Notes: generated by a model from the sequence alone, not told the origin. DNA of 46,460 nt from Verrucomicrobiota bacterium (GCA_023269545.1 JAHFTB010000018.1:1-46460), one strand, 5' to 3'; positions 16,082-25,413 are shown, counted from the first letter of the stretch. Numbers and translations: made by a program.

Positions 16082-18562
16082 TTATGGAAGAAGCCAAGCT
16101 TCCGGTTGATTTGTTTTAGGAAGCTGTGGTGAGGATGGCTCTACTTCACTCAGAAGCGTGGGCTGTCCACCAGGGTCAATTAAGTGAGCTGTAACAAACA
16201 TAATCAGATTTGTTTTTATGCGGCGTTCGGTATTGGAGCGAAAAAGCCGACCAAGCACAGGAATATCGCCTAGGATGGGAGTTTTATCCTGTACCTTTTG
16301 GATCTTTTCTTGAATTAAGCCTCCTAAGGCAATGGTCGATCCATCGGTAATCGTAAGCTGTGTGCTCGCTTCACGTATACTGAATACGGGTTGATGAATA
16401 GTATTATCCGAAAGCTTAACTGTTGCGGTGGCGCCCGTAGATAGACCTAATGCACTGCTAATAGGAGCAACCGTATCAATTTGACTTCCATAATTGATGA
16501 ATCCCTCAAATTCCGTCACCTTCGGTTGCAAAATTAAATCGATAGTAGTGCCATCAGGTCCTACTGTGGGAGTGACATCTAATTCGATGCCGGTGTTTTT
16601 AGTTTCGAATGCCGTTGGAGTGGTAGGAGTGAGTGGACTGATACCAAAAGTTTGTGTGGGGGGAATTTGAGGGGGGTCAAATTGTGTGGGGTAGCGAAAC
16701 TCGCGGACAATTTGAATTCGGGCCGCATGACCACTTTTCGTAATAACGCTCGGAGCCGTCATAAGGTCCACGCCTTTTTTTTGGTGAAGTGCGCGAATGA
16801 CAAGCTGAAATTGAGGGTTTGTAAATACGCCCGCTAGCGCAAAGACGCCAGGGGTAATAGCGGCACTTGCTCCGCCTAATAAAAGCGCATCCATCGCATT
16901 GAGTTGAATAGCAACACTGCCACTGCGATTGGCTCCCGTCAGTCTGCCAGCACCGGTTTTCGACATTCCTACCGGCGTCCCTTGTACATCTTGAATGGGA
17001 AAATTTTGAGCGCCTTGAGAGAGTCTGCCGCCCGGAGTATCGTCACTTCCTCCACTCCCATAAATTCCGGAACCAAAAGGCAATCGGAATTCTCCCAAAA
17101 GCCAGTCAAAACCCAATTCCTCCGCATTGTCCTGCGTGATTTCCAGAAATTTGGCTTCGATATTTACCTGTTTTGAAAATGAGCTCAGAGAGGGTTCGAC
17201 CAGGGAATCGATCAAATCCAAATTTGTTTGTGTATTCTTCACTACCAGCCGACTGCTACTTGGCAGATAGTTAGCACTGGCTCCTGGTGGAAAAGTAACT
17301 CCTTGTGCTTGGAGAAATTCCTTGGCACCGGAGCGGGCGATAAGAGCAGGTTGGGATCCTTGTGCCAGGGAATGGCCCACCGAAGGATATGATTGCTCGG
17401 GCAGCGAGGCATCTAATGCTGGCAACTGTGAAATAAAAGAAGACGTGACCTGGTATTCTTTGGTAATCAAATTTTCCGTGGATTCGGAAAACGGAACCGC
17501 AAGAATAGCATAAGGCTCAATTTTAAGTTTCATATTTGCTCCTTCCATTAAATAGATGAGGACATTACGAAGGGGAACTTCCGTTAATTGAAGTGTGATA
17601 GGAATGTGAGCCTGATCGCTTTCGGGAGCAGCTTTTAGAATAATATTCACCCCTTTTCGAATAGGATCGGATTCTTGAACATCCAAAGCTGCCGCGCGCT
17701 GACGCAAATATTGCAAGGCTTCTCGCAGAGGAGTATCGCGGAAATTAATTTGAGGGATAATAATTTCATCCAGCTTCCGATGAATGGCGCTGGTGCCTTG
17801 AGGTTTTAGTGGGACCTGTTCCATGATCGGCGGAACTTCCGTATGTAATTTGCGTATAGGTCGTTCCCATGCTTGGTCCACATCGACAATCATTTGCCCT
17901 CGCCTCTCTTTATAAGCTTCTTCGGTATCACGCGAACGAGCCCGCTCGACTGCTGCCTGTCCTTGACGAGCTGCCACATGATATTTGTCAAGATGCAGAA
18001 TTTGTTCGTACCGTTTCAGAGCAAGGTCATATTTTCCGGCATGGTATAACTCCTTTGCTTCATGTAGAAGCTGGTTTACTTTGTCCACCTGCATGGTAAC
18101 TTCCGGCGTGAATGTTTGGTGAGACAGCTGACTCTTTATTAATTGCTGTTTTATGGCTAATGCACGTGAATGCTTCGGACAATATTGAAGTACCAACTGA
18201 GATAAGAATTGCGCCTTCTGAAAACAACCTTTCGAGATTTGTTGTTGCGCTAATCTTATAACAGTTCGAGAAAATTTCTGAAGCACCGAGGTTCTTAACT
18301 TTGCAGTGGCACTTCCTCCGGAGGGGAGCCCCTCCAGAGCGTTCCGGTATAAAATGAATGCCTTGTCATAATCTTTTTTGGAATAGGCTTCTTCGCCTTT
18401 TTTGACGATTTCTTTTACCTGTTCTGCTGCTGCTATGGATTCTTTCTCTTTCCGTTCTACAAGGGCCTGGATTTCCGAAGACTGGGCAATATCGATCACA
18501 AAGACAGACGTCCATACAGCAGCGATAATAATTTGTCTGTTGTTTCTTAATGGTGGATTCAT
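16082..18562 (-). CDS. Type IV pilus-like outer-membrane secretin (Amuc_1098 family), first copy
   Basis: An 826-residue secretin. ATG 18562 gives MNPPLRNNRQIIIAAVWTSV, a signal-peptide-like start; GTG 18571 is three codons longer. A TPR-like region follows (about 40-210, with KKGEEAYSKKDYDKAF and AKELYHAGKYDLALKRYEQIL), then an INFRDTPLREALQYL secretin N segment. The barrel region carries VGPDGTTIDLILQPKV, GSTIALGGLIQEKIQKVQDKTPILGDIPVLGRLFRS and NLIMFVTAHLID. It forms the outer-membrane pore of the complex built with the genes upstream. It starts 36 bases after the Amuc_1099-like gene. Confidence 0.9.
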   Translation of the reverse strand: MNPPLRNNRQIIIAAVWTSVFVIDIAQSSEIQALVERKEKESIAAAEQVKEIVKKGEEAYSKKDYDKAFILYRNALEGLPSGGSATAKLRTSVLQKFSRTVIRLAQQQISKGCFQKAQFLSQLVLQYCPKHSRALAIKQQLIKSQLSHQTFTPEVTMQVDKVNQLLHEAKELYHAGKYDLALKRYEQILHLDKYHVAARQGQAAVERARSRDTEEAYKERRGQMIVDVDQAWERPIRKLHTEVPPIMEQVPLKPQGTSAIHRKLDEIIIPQINFRDTPLREALQYLRQRAAALDVQESDPIRKGVNIILKAAPESDQAHIPITLQLTEVPLRNVLIYLMEGANMKLKIEPYAILAVPFSESTENLITKEYQVTSSFISQLPALDASLPEQSYPSVGHSLAQGSQPALIARSGAKEFLQAQGVTFPPGASANYLPSSSRLVVKNTQTNLDLIDSLVEPSLSSFSKQVNIEAKFLEITQDNAEELGFDWLLGEFRLPFGSGIYGSGGSDDTPGGRLSQGAQNFPIQDVQGTPVGMSKTGAGRLTGANRSGSVAIQLNAMDALLLGGASAAITPGVFALAGVFTNPQFQLVIRALHQKKGVDLMTAPSVITKSGHAARIQIVREFRYPTQFDPPQIPPTQTFGISPLTPTTPTAFETKNTGIELDVTPTVGPDGTTIDLILQPKVTEFEGFINYGSQIDTVAPISSALGLSTGATATVKLSDNTIHQPVFSIREASTQLTITDGSTIALGGLIQEKIQKVQDKTPILGDIPVLGRLFRSNTERRIKTNLIMFVTAHLIDPGGQPTLLSEVEPSSPQLPKTNQPEAWLLP

Positions 18563-18598
18563 GACAGCCACTCATTACTGAGTCCATCTGGCAAACGA

Positions 18599-19684
18599 CT
18601 ATTCATGGCTTTCCGGAGAAAGTTTGGAAATACGATGCTTTTTACCTGTTGCAATATCTTCTATTACGGCATCGGTTTCCGTGATGTCCACGAGTTTGTA
18701 TAGATATTCCTGCCATTGTGGCAGTACAAATATCTCTCCTTTTTTCACTATCAGCTCTGAGTCATTTCCAAAAATTTTAAATGCCGACGAGGAGCTGGGA
18801 AAATTAGTTTCCTTGTCTAAATAGAGCACAATGGTTTCTTTATCGTTTTCAAGAATCAGTTCGCTGACATCTATTTCCAGTCCACTGTCTTTCACATATG
18901 TTTTGTGGTGATAGGTTTTTAACAAATACGAAGTATTTGCGATTTGAAATGATTCTCCCAACTTTAGGAATTGAGTCCGCCCAAAGGGTACATCCACGGT
19001 ATTCAGAGCAAAGGTTTTTCCGTCATCAGGGGTTCCGCTAAATTTAATACGGAACGGAGTATGAATCACTTTATGCAACCGAAGTTTAATGTAAGGGGGA
19101 GCATGGGTATTGGGATCGGTGGGATGGGTATCTGTTTGATAATTCTCAAGCACCGTAAAGCCGTCTCCTTTGAGATCCGCGTGCGGAAGATCTGGTCTTC
19201 CATAGTCCAAGCGATATTTTATCAGCCACCAATTAGGGATGGGGGAATGGAGATTTTCGGAATTTTCAAATGGATCAATTAATTTGTTTCTCTTACAAAC
19301 ATACGGATGTGGAACAAATAGGGATCGGGATTTCCAGAATTTTCCAGTTGCCACCTGCTGCCTAGCTGTTCGAATGGCCTCGATATCGAAAACCATGTCC
19401 TTTCTTAATGGAAACATAGGATTGGAAACATCCTCGGTTTTTCCATCTTCTAATGGTATTCGTTCTTTCGAACGGATGAGATCTCTCAAAAAAGTATCAA
19501 CCGAAAGGATGGGATGCATAGGATCCGACAAATTTGAGTCCTCCAATGGAAAACATTGTTGCAAATTCCGGGGGAGGCTTAAGTGCCTTGTAGAAATAAA
19601 TATAAGATATGTCGAGGAAGTTGCAAGGAGGAGGGAAGAAAATGCTAAGAAAATTTTGTCGAAAATTGATGAAATGGTTTTCAT
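18599..19684 (-). CDS. Amuc_1099-family pilus-like system protein
   Basis: A 361-residue protein with one N-terminal membrane anchor (about 8-30, KIFLAFSSLLLATSSTYLIF). A central PNWWLIKYRLDY segment (about 152-163) is followed by a DLKGDGFTVLENYQTDTHPTDP calcium-loop-like stretch that is characteristic of this Verrucomicrobia family. The rest looks beta-rich. Its ATG overlaps the stop of the Amuc_1100-like gene by four bases (ATGA). Role is inferred from synteny: a periplasmic, inner-membrane-anchored part of the pilus-like complex. Confidence 0.85.
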   Translation of the reverse strand: MKTISSIFDKIFLAFSSLLLATSSTYLIFISTRHLSLPRNLQQCFPLEDSNLSDPMHPILSVDTFLRDLIRSKERIPLEDGKTEDVSNPMFPLRKDMVFDIEAIRTARQQVATGKFWKSRSLFVPHPYVCKRNKLIDPFENSENLHSPIPNWWLIKYRLDYGRPDLPHADLKGDGFTVLENYQTDTHPTDPNTHAPPYIKLRLHKVIHTPFRIKFSGTPDDGKTFALNTVDVPFGRTQFLKLGESFQIANTSYLLKTYHHKTYVKDSGLEIDVSELILENDKETIVLYLDKETNFPSSSSAFKIFGNDSELIVKKGEIFVLPQWQEYLYKLVDITETDAVIEDIATGKKHRISKLSPESHE

Positions 19685-20571
19685 GGGAATATTCCGTTCT
19701 TTTTTTCAGGCAGTGTCAAAATGAGCATCGCCATACGAATGGTGATCATTAACCTTTCTTTTCCAAAGAGGAGTTTGATTTCTTCTTTGTTACCAAGTGC
19801 AATGTCTGTGCTATTAACAGTTAATTTTTGTTTCGCATCGTCCTTCCCAATATTGGTATCGCCCTCTTTTTTGGCAGGAATTTGAGATTCCGAATGAATG
19901 ACTTGTAGCGCTTCGATACTGAGAAGATGCGGAAACTCCGGAATAGTATTCCATACGTTTCGAAATGCTCGCTGATCAGATACAAAACAAATATCAAAAA
20001 TTTTCTTTTTTATTTTTTTTAACGGACCAGGAATTTGCGGAAATGAGGCCGGTTCCTCGCGTGAAGAAAAGCGATGAATGGTCGAAATACTTAATATCTG
20101 AAATTCAATGAACTTACTGATCAAACCATATATTACTTCTAACTCTTGCTCTAATTCAGTAGCAATCGTTTGCGGAGGCAGTGCCGATCGATATTCATCG
20201 AAACCGAAGTAAAATTTAGGCGGCAAATGTACGTTTGCGTGATTTGCTTTTTCAATGAGCGACGAAACCCTATCACGTAGTTTATCCTGAAATGATTGAG
20301 GGGTGACTATAACTACTTGCAGTTGAAGTTTGCGAAGCGCATCCACCCATTGTGCAGCTTCGTGAATATATATCTGCTTCTCTTCTTCGAGTTGATCAAG
20401 ATCAGCGGAAGTGACTCCTTGATTCTGCAAATCTTGGAGATCGTGGGCGATCTTGCCTAACTGCCTGGATACCACTTGGTCATTGCGATAAGCCAAAAAA
20501 GTACCGGTTCCCTCTATAATGAGTAGCAAAACTACAAAAATCGCAGGGGAAAATGGACTTTCTCGATTCAC
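19681..20571 (-). CDS. Amuc_1100-family pilus-like protein
   Basis: A 296-residue protein with an N-terminal anchor (about 8-25, PAIFVVLLLIIEGTGTFLAY), a coiled-coil stretch (about 30-85) and a mixed domain. Position and shape match Amuc_1100, the Akkermansia membrane protein related to PilO/PilN-like pilus components. GTG 20571 is chosen because it lies one base after the PilM-like stop and gives MNRESPFSPAIF; the longer frame upstream is antisense-like overlap. The stop overlaps the next gene as ATGA. Sequence conservation in this family is low, so identity rests largely on order and architecture. Confidence 0.82.
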   Translation of the reverse strand: MNRESPFSPAIFVVLLLIIEGTGTFLAYRNDQVVSRQLGKIAHDLQDLQNQGVTSADLDQLEEEKQIYIHEAAQWVDALRKLQLQVVIVTPQSFQDKLRDRVSSLIEKANHANVHLPPKFYFGFDEYRSALPPQTIATELEQELEVIYGLISKFIEFQILSISTIHRFSSREEPASFPQIPGPLKKIKKKIFDICFVSDQRAFRNVWNTIPEFPHLLSIEALQVIHSESQIPAKKEGDTNIGKDDAKQKLTVNSTDIALGNKEEIKLLFGKERLMITIRMAMLILTLPEKKNGIFP

Positions 20572-20572
20572 T

Positions 20573-22195
20573 TCATTGTGGAGGAGGGAGTGGCAGGAGC
20601 AAGGTATATCGATAGGCCCAATGTTCCCCATCCGGGGTATCTCGTACACGAATGACCTTCGCTTTATCGGGAATCGTAAAAAAAGAGGATTGAGAAAGAT
20701 TGTGGACAAAATCATCCACGACTGTCGCTTGTCGGGGATTTTCCAAATAGAGACCTTCGATTAATAATTGATGCTCTTTCTGAGGAGCCATCCACTTTCT
20801 TCTTTTATTCCATTCTTCAGGAGCAGGTAAAATGGGGTGACTTCCGGCGATAGGTTCTAATCGAGTCATCCAAATAAACTTTGAAGGCAAACTGGTTTCG
20901 AGCGTGTGAATAAGAGTGGGCCATATCGTACGATCCGCAAGGGCAAGGACAAGAGGGAGGAGATCGGTCTTAAGCTGTTCATTTTGACTGGATAGTGTTT
21001 GTAGTCGATGAGTATCGATATCCAGTCGAGATGCTTGATTTTTACTCCTCTCTAAGAGAGCTGCCTTTATGGCAGCGGTACGAAAAAAATACAACCAGCT
21101 GCTAGCCAAGGAAAAAATAAGACAAATACTGGCAATTGCTAATAGTAATTTTCTCCGAGCTAAAGCTGCTTCGTGAATCGCTTCCGGAGAAAGAAGTTGA
21201 ATTTCGAGCGGAACATTCTTTAATGCGTGAGTTGCCAGTCCTACGACTTCTCCAAGTGTGTGCATCTGAGCTTTCGCAGCCGTCTCGGAGGTGGATTGCA
21301 CATTCCGCAAGGGATTAAAATCCTGTATTTGTAATCGATCATTAAAGATTTCCTGCGGATGCGCGCTTCCATAAAATAATATCTGTTGAGGAGGGCTCCC
21401 TCCTTGATGACTACAATAGAAAGAAATGGAGCGATCGATTTCCGTGCGCAGTCGTTTTATTTCAGGACAAAGGGGAATTGTTGCTTTGTATGCAAGTGGA
21501 GGTTCGACATTCTGTGACTCTTGATATTTTTCTCCTCCATGGGGGGGCGTGATTTTTTGGGAAAGGATGGAAGGAATGGTTCGGATAAAAACTTTTTCTT
21601 CTTCGGAAAAGATAAGATTTGTCGAGTGAGTTCCTATATTAATAATTAAGGTGCAGCCTTTGTTTTCGGAATAGTTATAACGAAAAGCATTATAGAGGGC
21701 CGTAGGCGCAGTATCTGTTCTTTCTAATAAGAAGCCTGCTTCCATAATATCTCTTCTTAATGCGGCGAGTGGGACTTTTTTCGTGGCAACCAGTACGACG
21801 TCCCAATGTCCCTTCACCGAAGAGCCAATGATTTGGTAGTCCCACACCACCTCGCTCAGAGGAAAAGGAATATTTTGTTGAGCTTCGAAAGCTATGATGT
21901 GGTGAATATCTTCGCATCGAGTACCGGGTAGTTTTAAAAAGCGCGTCAATACCATTTGCGAAGGTATGGCTATGGTCAACCGTGCCCTCTTTTTAATTTT
22001 TCTCCTTTGTCGCCATGTACGCAGTATGGTTTTTAGTTGTCCCCATTTGTTTGCCGAGGAATCCGTGAGGAGCTTTTCTTGTGTGAAAGAATGAAGCATG
22101 AGACCTCCTTCGGAAATCATCTTGAATTCCGCAAGGGACACGATGGGGAGTCCCAGATCGGCTACATAGAGAGTTCGTAGTTCGTCATTCGTCAT
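20573..22195 (-). CDS. PilM-like pilus complex protein (Amuc_1101 family)
   Basis: A 540-residue fusion-like protein. Residues about 8-340 are PilM/actin-fold-like (LYVADLGLPIVSLAEFK start, AFEAQQNIPFPLSEVVWDYQ, TLIINIGTHSTNLIF). A membrane helix follows (about 358-376, LLLAIASICLIFSLASSWLYFF), then a coiled coil and a periplasmic domain like PilN. PilM proteins are cytoplasmic ATP-binding scaffold parts of type IV pili. The start codon and the residues MTNDELRT come from the tail of repeat R2 copy E, so the native start was probably changed. Next gene starts one base after its stop. Confidence 0.87.
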   Translation of the reverse strand: MTNDELRTLYVADLGLPIVSLAEFKMISEGGLMLHSFTQEKLLTDSSANKWGQLKTILRTWRQRRKIKKRARLTIAIPSQMVLTRFLKLPGTRCEDIHHIIAFEAQQNIPFPLSEVVWDYQIIGSSVKGHWDVVLVATKKVPLAALRRDIMEAGFLLERTDTAPTALYNAFRYNYSENKGCTLIINIGTHSTNLIFSEEEKVFIRTIPSILSQKITPPHGGEKYQESQNVEPPLAYKATIPLCPEIKRLRTEIDRSISFYCSHQGGSPPQQILFYGSAHPQEIFNDRLQIQDFNPLRNVQSTSETAAKAQMHTLGEVVGLATHALKNVPLEIQLLSPEAIHEAALARRKLLLAIASICLIFSLASSWLYFFRTAAIKAALLERSKNQASRLDIDTHRLQTLSSQNEQLKTDLLPLVLALADRTIWPTLIHTLETSLPSKFIWMTRLEPIAGSHPILPAPEEWNKRRKWMAPQKEHQLLIEGLYLENPRQATVVDDFVHNLSQSSFFTIPDKAKVIRVRDTPDGEHWAYRYTLLLPLPPPQ

Positions 22196-22290
22196 TCTCG
22201 TAGACTCCGCAGCCTAAAAAAGCCGCGAATTTCCACAGAAACTGGATGGAGTGACTCCATGTGCTTTTTAAAGAAAGCCCAATTCCTGGG
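22171..22290 (-). repeat. Dispersed repeat R2, copy E, supplying a gene start
   Basis: On the minus strand it reads CCCAGGAATTGGGCTTTCTT, a variable middle, ATTCGCGGCTTTTTTAGGCT, then GAGTCTACGAGAATGACG and ACGAACTACGAACTC. The ATG of the PilM-like gene lies within the tail. Same orientation as the operon. Confidence 0.75.
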
Positions 22291-22306
22291 TCAAAGGTGG
22301 TGGTGC

Positions 22307-22915
22307 TCAGTTGTGTTCTGATCGAATTTGCTCGTAATCTTCCCATAGTAAAGGTGCGAAAGGAGTCTGATTTTTATTCAGAATAAATCCTGAAAGTGGC
22401 GAATATTTTTCCCACCATGGGCCTTGTCCTTTCCAGCTCCGAAGTGCCACACATCGGCCTTCTTTACTGATCGTGACTCCAATATCATATACGATTTGAG
22501 CCACGCTTGAAAGAACACGACCTTGAAAAAAACGATCCAAGGTGGAAGGCGCCACATACATTACAGACCGACGCTCTCGCCGAGCGCAAATCGCATCGTG
22601 CATCACCGACCCCATGAGCAAAATTCCATTAGGATGCTGAAGAGACCGTACATTCAAAAGAAGGTAGTAAGTGAATAGCAGTTGGTCCATATACCGATCT
22701 GCCTCGGTTTTTGGTTGGTAAGAAAACTCCACCTCCAATGCAAGAAAGCAGGAGTTGCCATGATTGCGAAGGCTGGGAGCAGGCCCTCCCGCGTACTGAT
22801 ATTCTGGCACACTTACAAGCTTCGAAACGATCTTTTGTATGGAAAAGTTTTCGCCTCGAGCCATGCTCAACGCCACCACGATGGTGAGCAAAATGAGTGT
22901 CGAAGCACGGGCCAC
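22307..22915 (-). CDS. Amuc_1102-family pilus-like protein
   Basis: A 202-residue secreted protein with a signal peptide (MARASTLILLTIVVALSMARG). The mature part begins ENFSIQKIVSKL and contains the family's EFSYQPKTEADRYMDQLLFTYYLLL region. It is the first gene of the pilus-like locus, as Amuc_1102 stands at the other end of the Akkermansia cluster. Repeat R2 copy E separates it from the PilM-like gene. No catalytic motif is visible; structural role inferred. Confidence 0.83.
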   Translation of the reverse strand: MARASTLILLTIVVALSMARGENFSIQKIVSKLVSVPEYQYAGGPAPSLRNHGNSCFLALEVEFSYQPKTEADRYMDQLLFTYYLLLNVRSLQHPNGILLMGSVMHDAICARRERRSVMYVAPSTLDRFFQGRVLSSVAQIVYDIGVTISKEGRCVALRSWKGQGPWWEKYSPLSGFILNKNQTPFAPLLWEDYEQIRSEHN

Positions 22916-22956
22916 TGAGCAATATACGCTATCCTCATCCTTGCTCAGAAAAAATT

Positions 22957-23859
22957 TTAGAATACTGAAGCTCTTGGATGGAATTTACGGTGCACCTCGT
23001 GGAGGGCGCGCTGATCCACATGGGTATAGATTTGGGTGGTAGAGATATCGGTATGGCCGAGCAGTTCCTGAATAATTCGTAGGTCGGCGCCATTACTCAA
23101 AAGGTGAGTGGCGAAGGAATGGCGAAAAAGATGCGGGTAGACATTGGAGTCAATTCCTACTCGGGCGGCGTATTCTTTAATGAGTTGCCAAATACGCTGT
23201 GGGGTGAGTTTTTTGCCTCGGATGGAAAGAAAAATGTGAGTTCCCGTCCGTGCAGTAACTAACTGTGGTCGGCCGGAATGGAGATAGCGAGTCATGGATT
23301 CTTTGGCTTTGGAGCCGACAGGGATGAGCCGCGTTTTGTTACCTTTTCCGGTTACTCGCACAAAGCTCGCTTCGAGATCCAAGTTTTCCAGACGAAGGGA
23401 GCAGAGTTCAAAGACTCGCAGACCACAGGCATAGAGCAGCTCCAGCATTGCACGGTCACGAAGTCCCAAAGGAGAGAGAGCATTTGCGCTTTCCAAAAAC
23501 CGCTCCATGGAGGGGGGGGTAAGCGTTTCCGGAAGATATTGTTCGATTTTGGGAAGGACCAGAAATCGTGCGGGATCTTGAGGAATATGACCGCGTGTAG
23601 TGAGAAAACGGAAAAAGATGCGCAGGGCTACGGCTTCGAGTTTGAGGGACGCTGCTGCCAATGCTTGGGATTTACGGTGAGCCAGGTATTCCGTGAGGTG
23701 CTGAGGATGCACATCGGTTGTCTTCTGAAGACTATGGAATTCTTTGAGCCAACCAGCGAAGGATTCCAAGGAATGGCGTGTGGAAAGTTGGTAGTTTGTG
23801 GAGAGTCCGCGCTCAGTGGCAAGGTGTAAAAGGAGCAACTCGATGTCGTTTTCCATCAA
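22957..23859 (-). CDS. xerD: Tyrosine recombinase XerC/XerD
   Basis: A 300-residue integrase-family protein. The N-terminal SAM-like DNA-binding domain spans about 1-90 and the catalytic domain about 108-290. It has the active residues Arg in YACGLRVFELCSL, Lys in VTGKGNKTRLIPV, HxxR in YPHLFRHSFATHLL, His in LGHTDISTTQ and the nucleophile in QIYTHVD. Length and start (MMENDIELLL) suit a chromosomal XerC/D resolving dimers at dif; C versus D cannot be told by eye. It ends 41 bases before the Amuc_1102-like gene and may be co-transcribed with it. Confidence 0.92.
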   Translation of the reverse strand: MMENDIELLLLHLATERGLSTNYQLSTRHSLESFAGWLKEFHSLQKTTDVHPQHLTEYLAHRKSQALAAASLKLEAVALRIFFRFLTTRGHIPQDPARFLVLPKIEQYLPETLTPPSMERFLESANALSPLGLRDRAMLELLYACGLRVFELCSLRLENLDLEASFVRVTGKGNKTRLIPVGSKAKESMTRYLHSGRPQLVTARTGTHIFLSIRGKKLTPQRIWQLIKEYAARVGIDSNVYPHLFRHSFATHLLSNGADLRIIQELLGHTDISTTQIYTHVDQRALHEVHRKFHPRASVF

Positions 23860-23914
23860 GCGTGTGTTCTCCGATTATCTATCGATGAGGCAGAGCACAT
23901 TTTTTCTTAAATAC

Positions 23915-23998
23915 GTGATGTGACGCAAAAAAGGGAAACCTTGTAGGTTAAAATGGCTTTTTTGCTCCCAGAGCTCCTCAAAGTGTGTCACGTCACAG
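23915..23998 (+). mobile_element. R1 MITE, copy 3
   Basis: 84 bp with ends TGATGTGACGCA and TGTGTCACGTCA and a two-base longer right end. Exact 8-bp direct repeats TTAAATAC flank it at 23907-23914 and 23999-24006. The right repeat ends one base from the purC stop codon. Confidence 0.88.
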
Positions 23999-24007
23999 TT
24001 AAATACT

Positions 24008-24886
24008 TTAAACCTTCGAGCCGGTTAATAGTGTGTATGCTTCTCGATATTTTTCGGAAGTTTTGGCGACAATAGTTTCAGGAAGAGAAGGAGCGGGAGG
24101 CATTTTATTCCAAGGAATATTCTCCAGATAATCGCGCACGAATTGTTTGTCGAAGCTCGGTGGAGAGGAATCCGGGTGATAAGAGCCGGCAGGCCAAAAA
24201 CGAGAGGAATCCGGCGTCAGACACTCGTCGACTAGGAGTAACTGATCGTCGATCAAGCCAAATTCGAATTTGGTGTCCGCTACCAGAATTCCTCGCGTGG
24301 CTGCATAGGCTCTGCCATATTCGTAGAGTTCAATGGTCCAATCGCGAACTTGTTGAGCGATATCTTCACCGAGAAGAGCTCGACACTCTTTCCAGCTCAT
24401 ATTTGTATCATGGCCGGCAGTGGCCTTGGTGGTGGGGGTAAAGAGAGCGGTAGAAAGTCGATCAGATCGGTGCAGCCCCTGCGGGAGACGTTGTCCGCAA
24501 ACAGTTCCTGATGCTTGATATTCCGCCCAAGCTGAACCGGCCAGATAGCCCCGCGCAATGCATTCTACGGGGAGAGGAACTGCTTTTTTTATCAGCATGG
24601 AACGGCCGGAGAGGATTTCTACGTAGGGATGCAAGGATTCGGGGTAGCTTTGTACGGAAGAGGTCAGAAAGTGGTTGGGGACAAAATCAAGTTTTTGAAA
24701 CCAGAATGAGGAAATTTGAGTCAGGACTTTTCCTTTATCAGGAATGGGGTTGGGAAGGATACAGTCAAAAGCGGAGATTCTATCAGTGGCGACCAGCAAT
24801 AAATTTTCACCCACATCAAAAATTTCACGGACTTTTCCGCTGGCGATTTTTGGGATTCCGGGCAGTTCGCAAGTGAGCATGTCCAT
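24008..24886 (-). CDS. purC: Phosphoribosylaminoimidazole-succinocarboxamide synthase (SAICAR synthase)
   Basis: PurC joins aspartate to CAIR with ATP in purine synthesis. The 292-residue protein (a longer variant than the 240-residue form) shows GKVREIFDVGENLLLVATDRISAFD at 18-42, PNPIPDKGKVLTQIS, PVECIARGYLAGSAWAEYQ (about 101-119), the DTKFEFGL motif (about 205-212) and VDECLTPDSSRFW (about 219-231). Start ATG 24886, with an alternative ATG two codons in. It lies 75 bases downstream of the release-factor gene on the same strand. R1 copy 3 sits against its 3' end. Confidence 0.95.
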   Translation of the reverse strand: MDMLTCELPGIPKIASGKVREIFDVGENLLLVATDRISAFDCILPNPIPDKGKVLTQISSFWFQKLDFVPNHFLTSSVQSYPESLHPYVEILSGRSMLIKKAVPLPVECIARGYLAGSAWAEYQASGTVCGQRLPQGLHRSDRLSTALFTPTTKATAGHDTNMSWKECRALLGEDIAQQVRDWTIELYEYGRAYAATRGILVADTKFEFGLIDDQLLLVDECLTPDSSRFWPAGSYHPDSSPPSFDKQFVRDYLENIPWNKMPPAPSLPETIVAKTSEKYREAYTLLTGSKV

Positions 24887-24961
24887 GGCTAATGAATAGG
24901 GAAGGAGTGTAGAAAGAGCGAATGATCTTAAAAGACTATTTTATGGGGCTGCTTGCGCTGT

Positions 24962-25339
24962 CTACTCCTTGATATCCCGGTTGCGTTTGGTTTCAGCACG
25001 AATGCGCTTCTCCCGGAGCATATTTTCCTTAGTTTTGAAGGATCGACGAGCTGTTTGGCGCCGTTTTTTGGAGGTGAGTGCTCGTTGGTTTTGGAGGGTT
25101 TGTTGGCGGAGTATTTGGATGCGTTCGATCAGGGCTTTATAGGCAAAAAGCCGATTGCAGTGTAAGGAGCGGGATGCCCGTCCTATGGCGGTGAGACCGG
25201 TGGGGAGATGGTGGAGACGTACGGCGGTGGAGACTTTGTTGACATGCTGTCCGCCTGGTCCCGAGGAGCGAGAAAATTTTTCCTCAAAGTCTTTGGGATT
25301 TAAGCTATGGGTTTCCAACAAATCTTGGATAGGGTCCAT
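24962..25339 (-). CDS. arfB: ArfB-like peptidyl-tRNA hydrolase / short release-factor protein
   Basis: A 125-residue protein with the catalytic release-factor motif SSGPGGQHVNKVSTAVRLHH (about 25-45) and a lysine/arginine-rich C-terminal tail (KKRRQTARRSFKTKENMLREKRIRAETKRNRD). It lacks the codon-recognition domain of RF1/RF2. Proteins of this form (ArfB/YaeJ) enter stalled ribosomes with the basic tail and release the peptide. ATG 25339 is chosen; TTG 25345 would add two residues. It is divergent from the mutarotase gene across a nested palindrome. Confidence 0.85.
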   Translation of the reverse strand: MDPIQDLLETHSLNPKDFEEKFSRSSGPGGQHVNKVSTAVRLHHLPTGLTAIGRASRSLHCNRLFAYKALIERIQILRQQTLQNQRALTSKKRRQTARRSFKTKENMLREKRIRAETKRNRDIKE

Positions 25340-25377
25340 TGACAAGAAGCGTTCGGAAAGCTTTCCTAGCTTGTCAA
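25339..25377. promoter_or_regulatory. Nested palindrome between divergent genes
   Basis: TTGACAAG (25339-25346) is mirrored by CTTGTCAA (25370-25377), and a perfect 12-bp palindrome GGAAAGCTTTCC (25355-25366) lies between them. The outer arms look like -35 TTGACA boxes facing both ways, one towards each gene, although they are very close to the ArfB start. An operator or hairpin role is possible. Confidence 0.45.
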
Positions 25378-25413
25378 GGGTGTAAATAAGTTCTAGTGGG
25401 TTGCAACAGAAAT

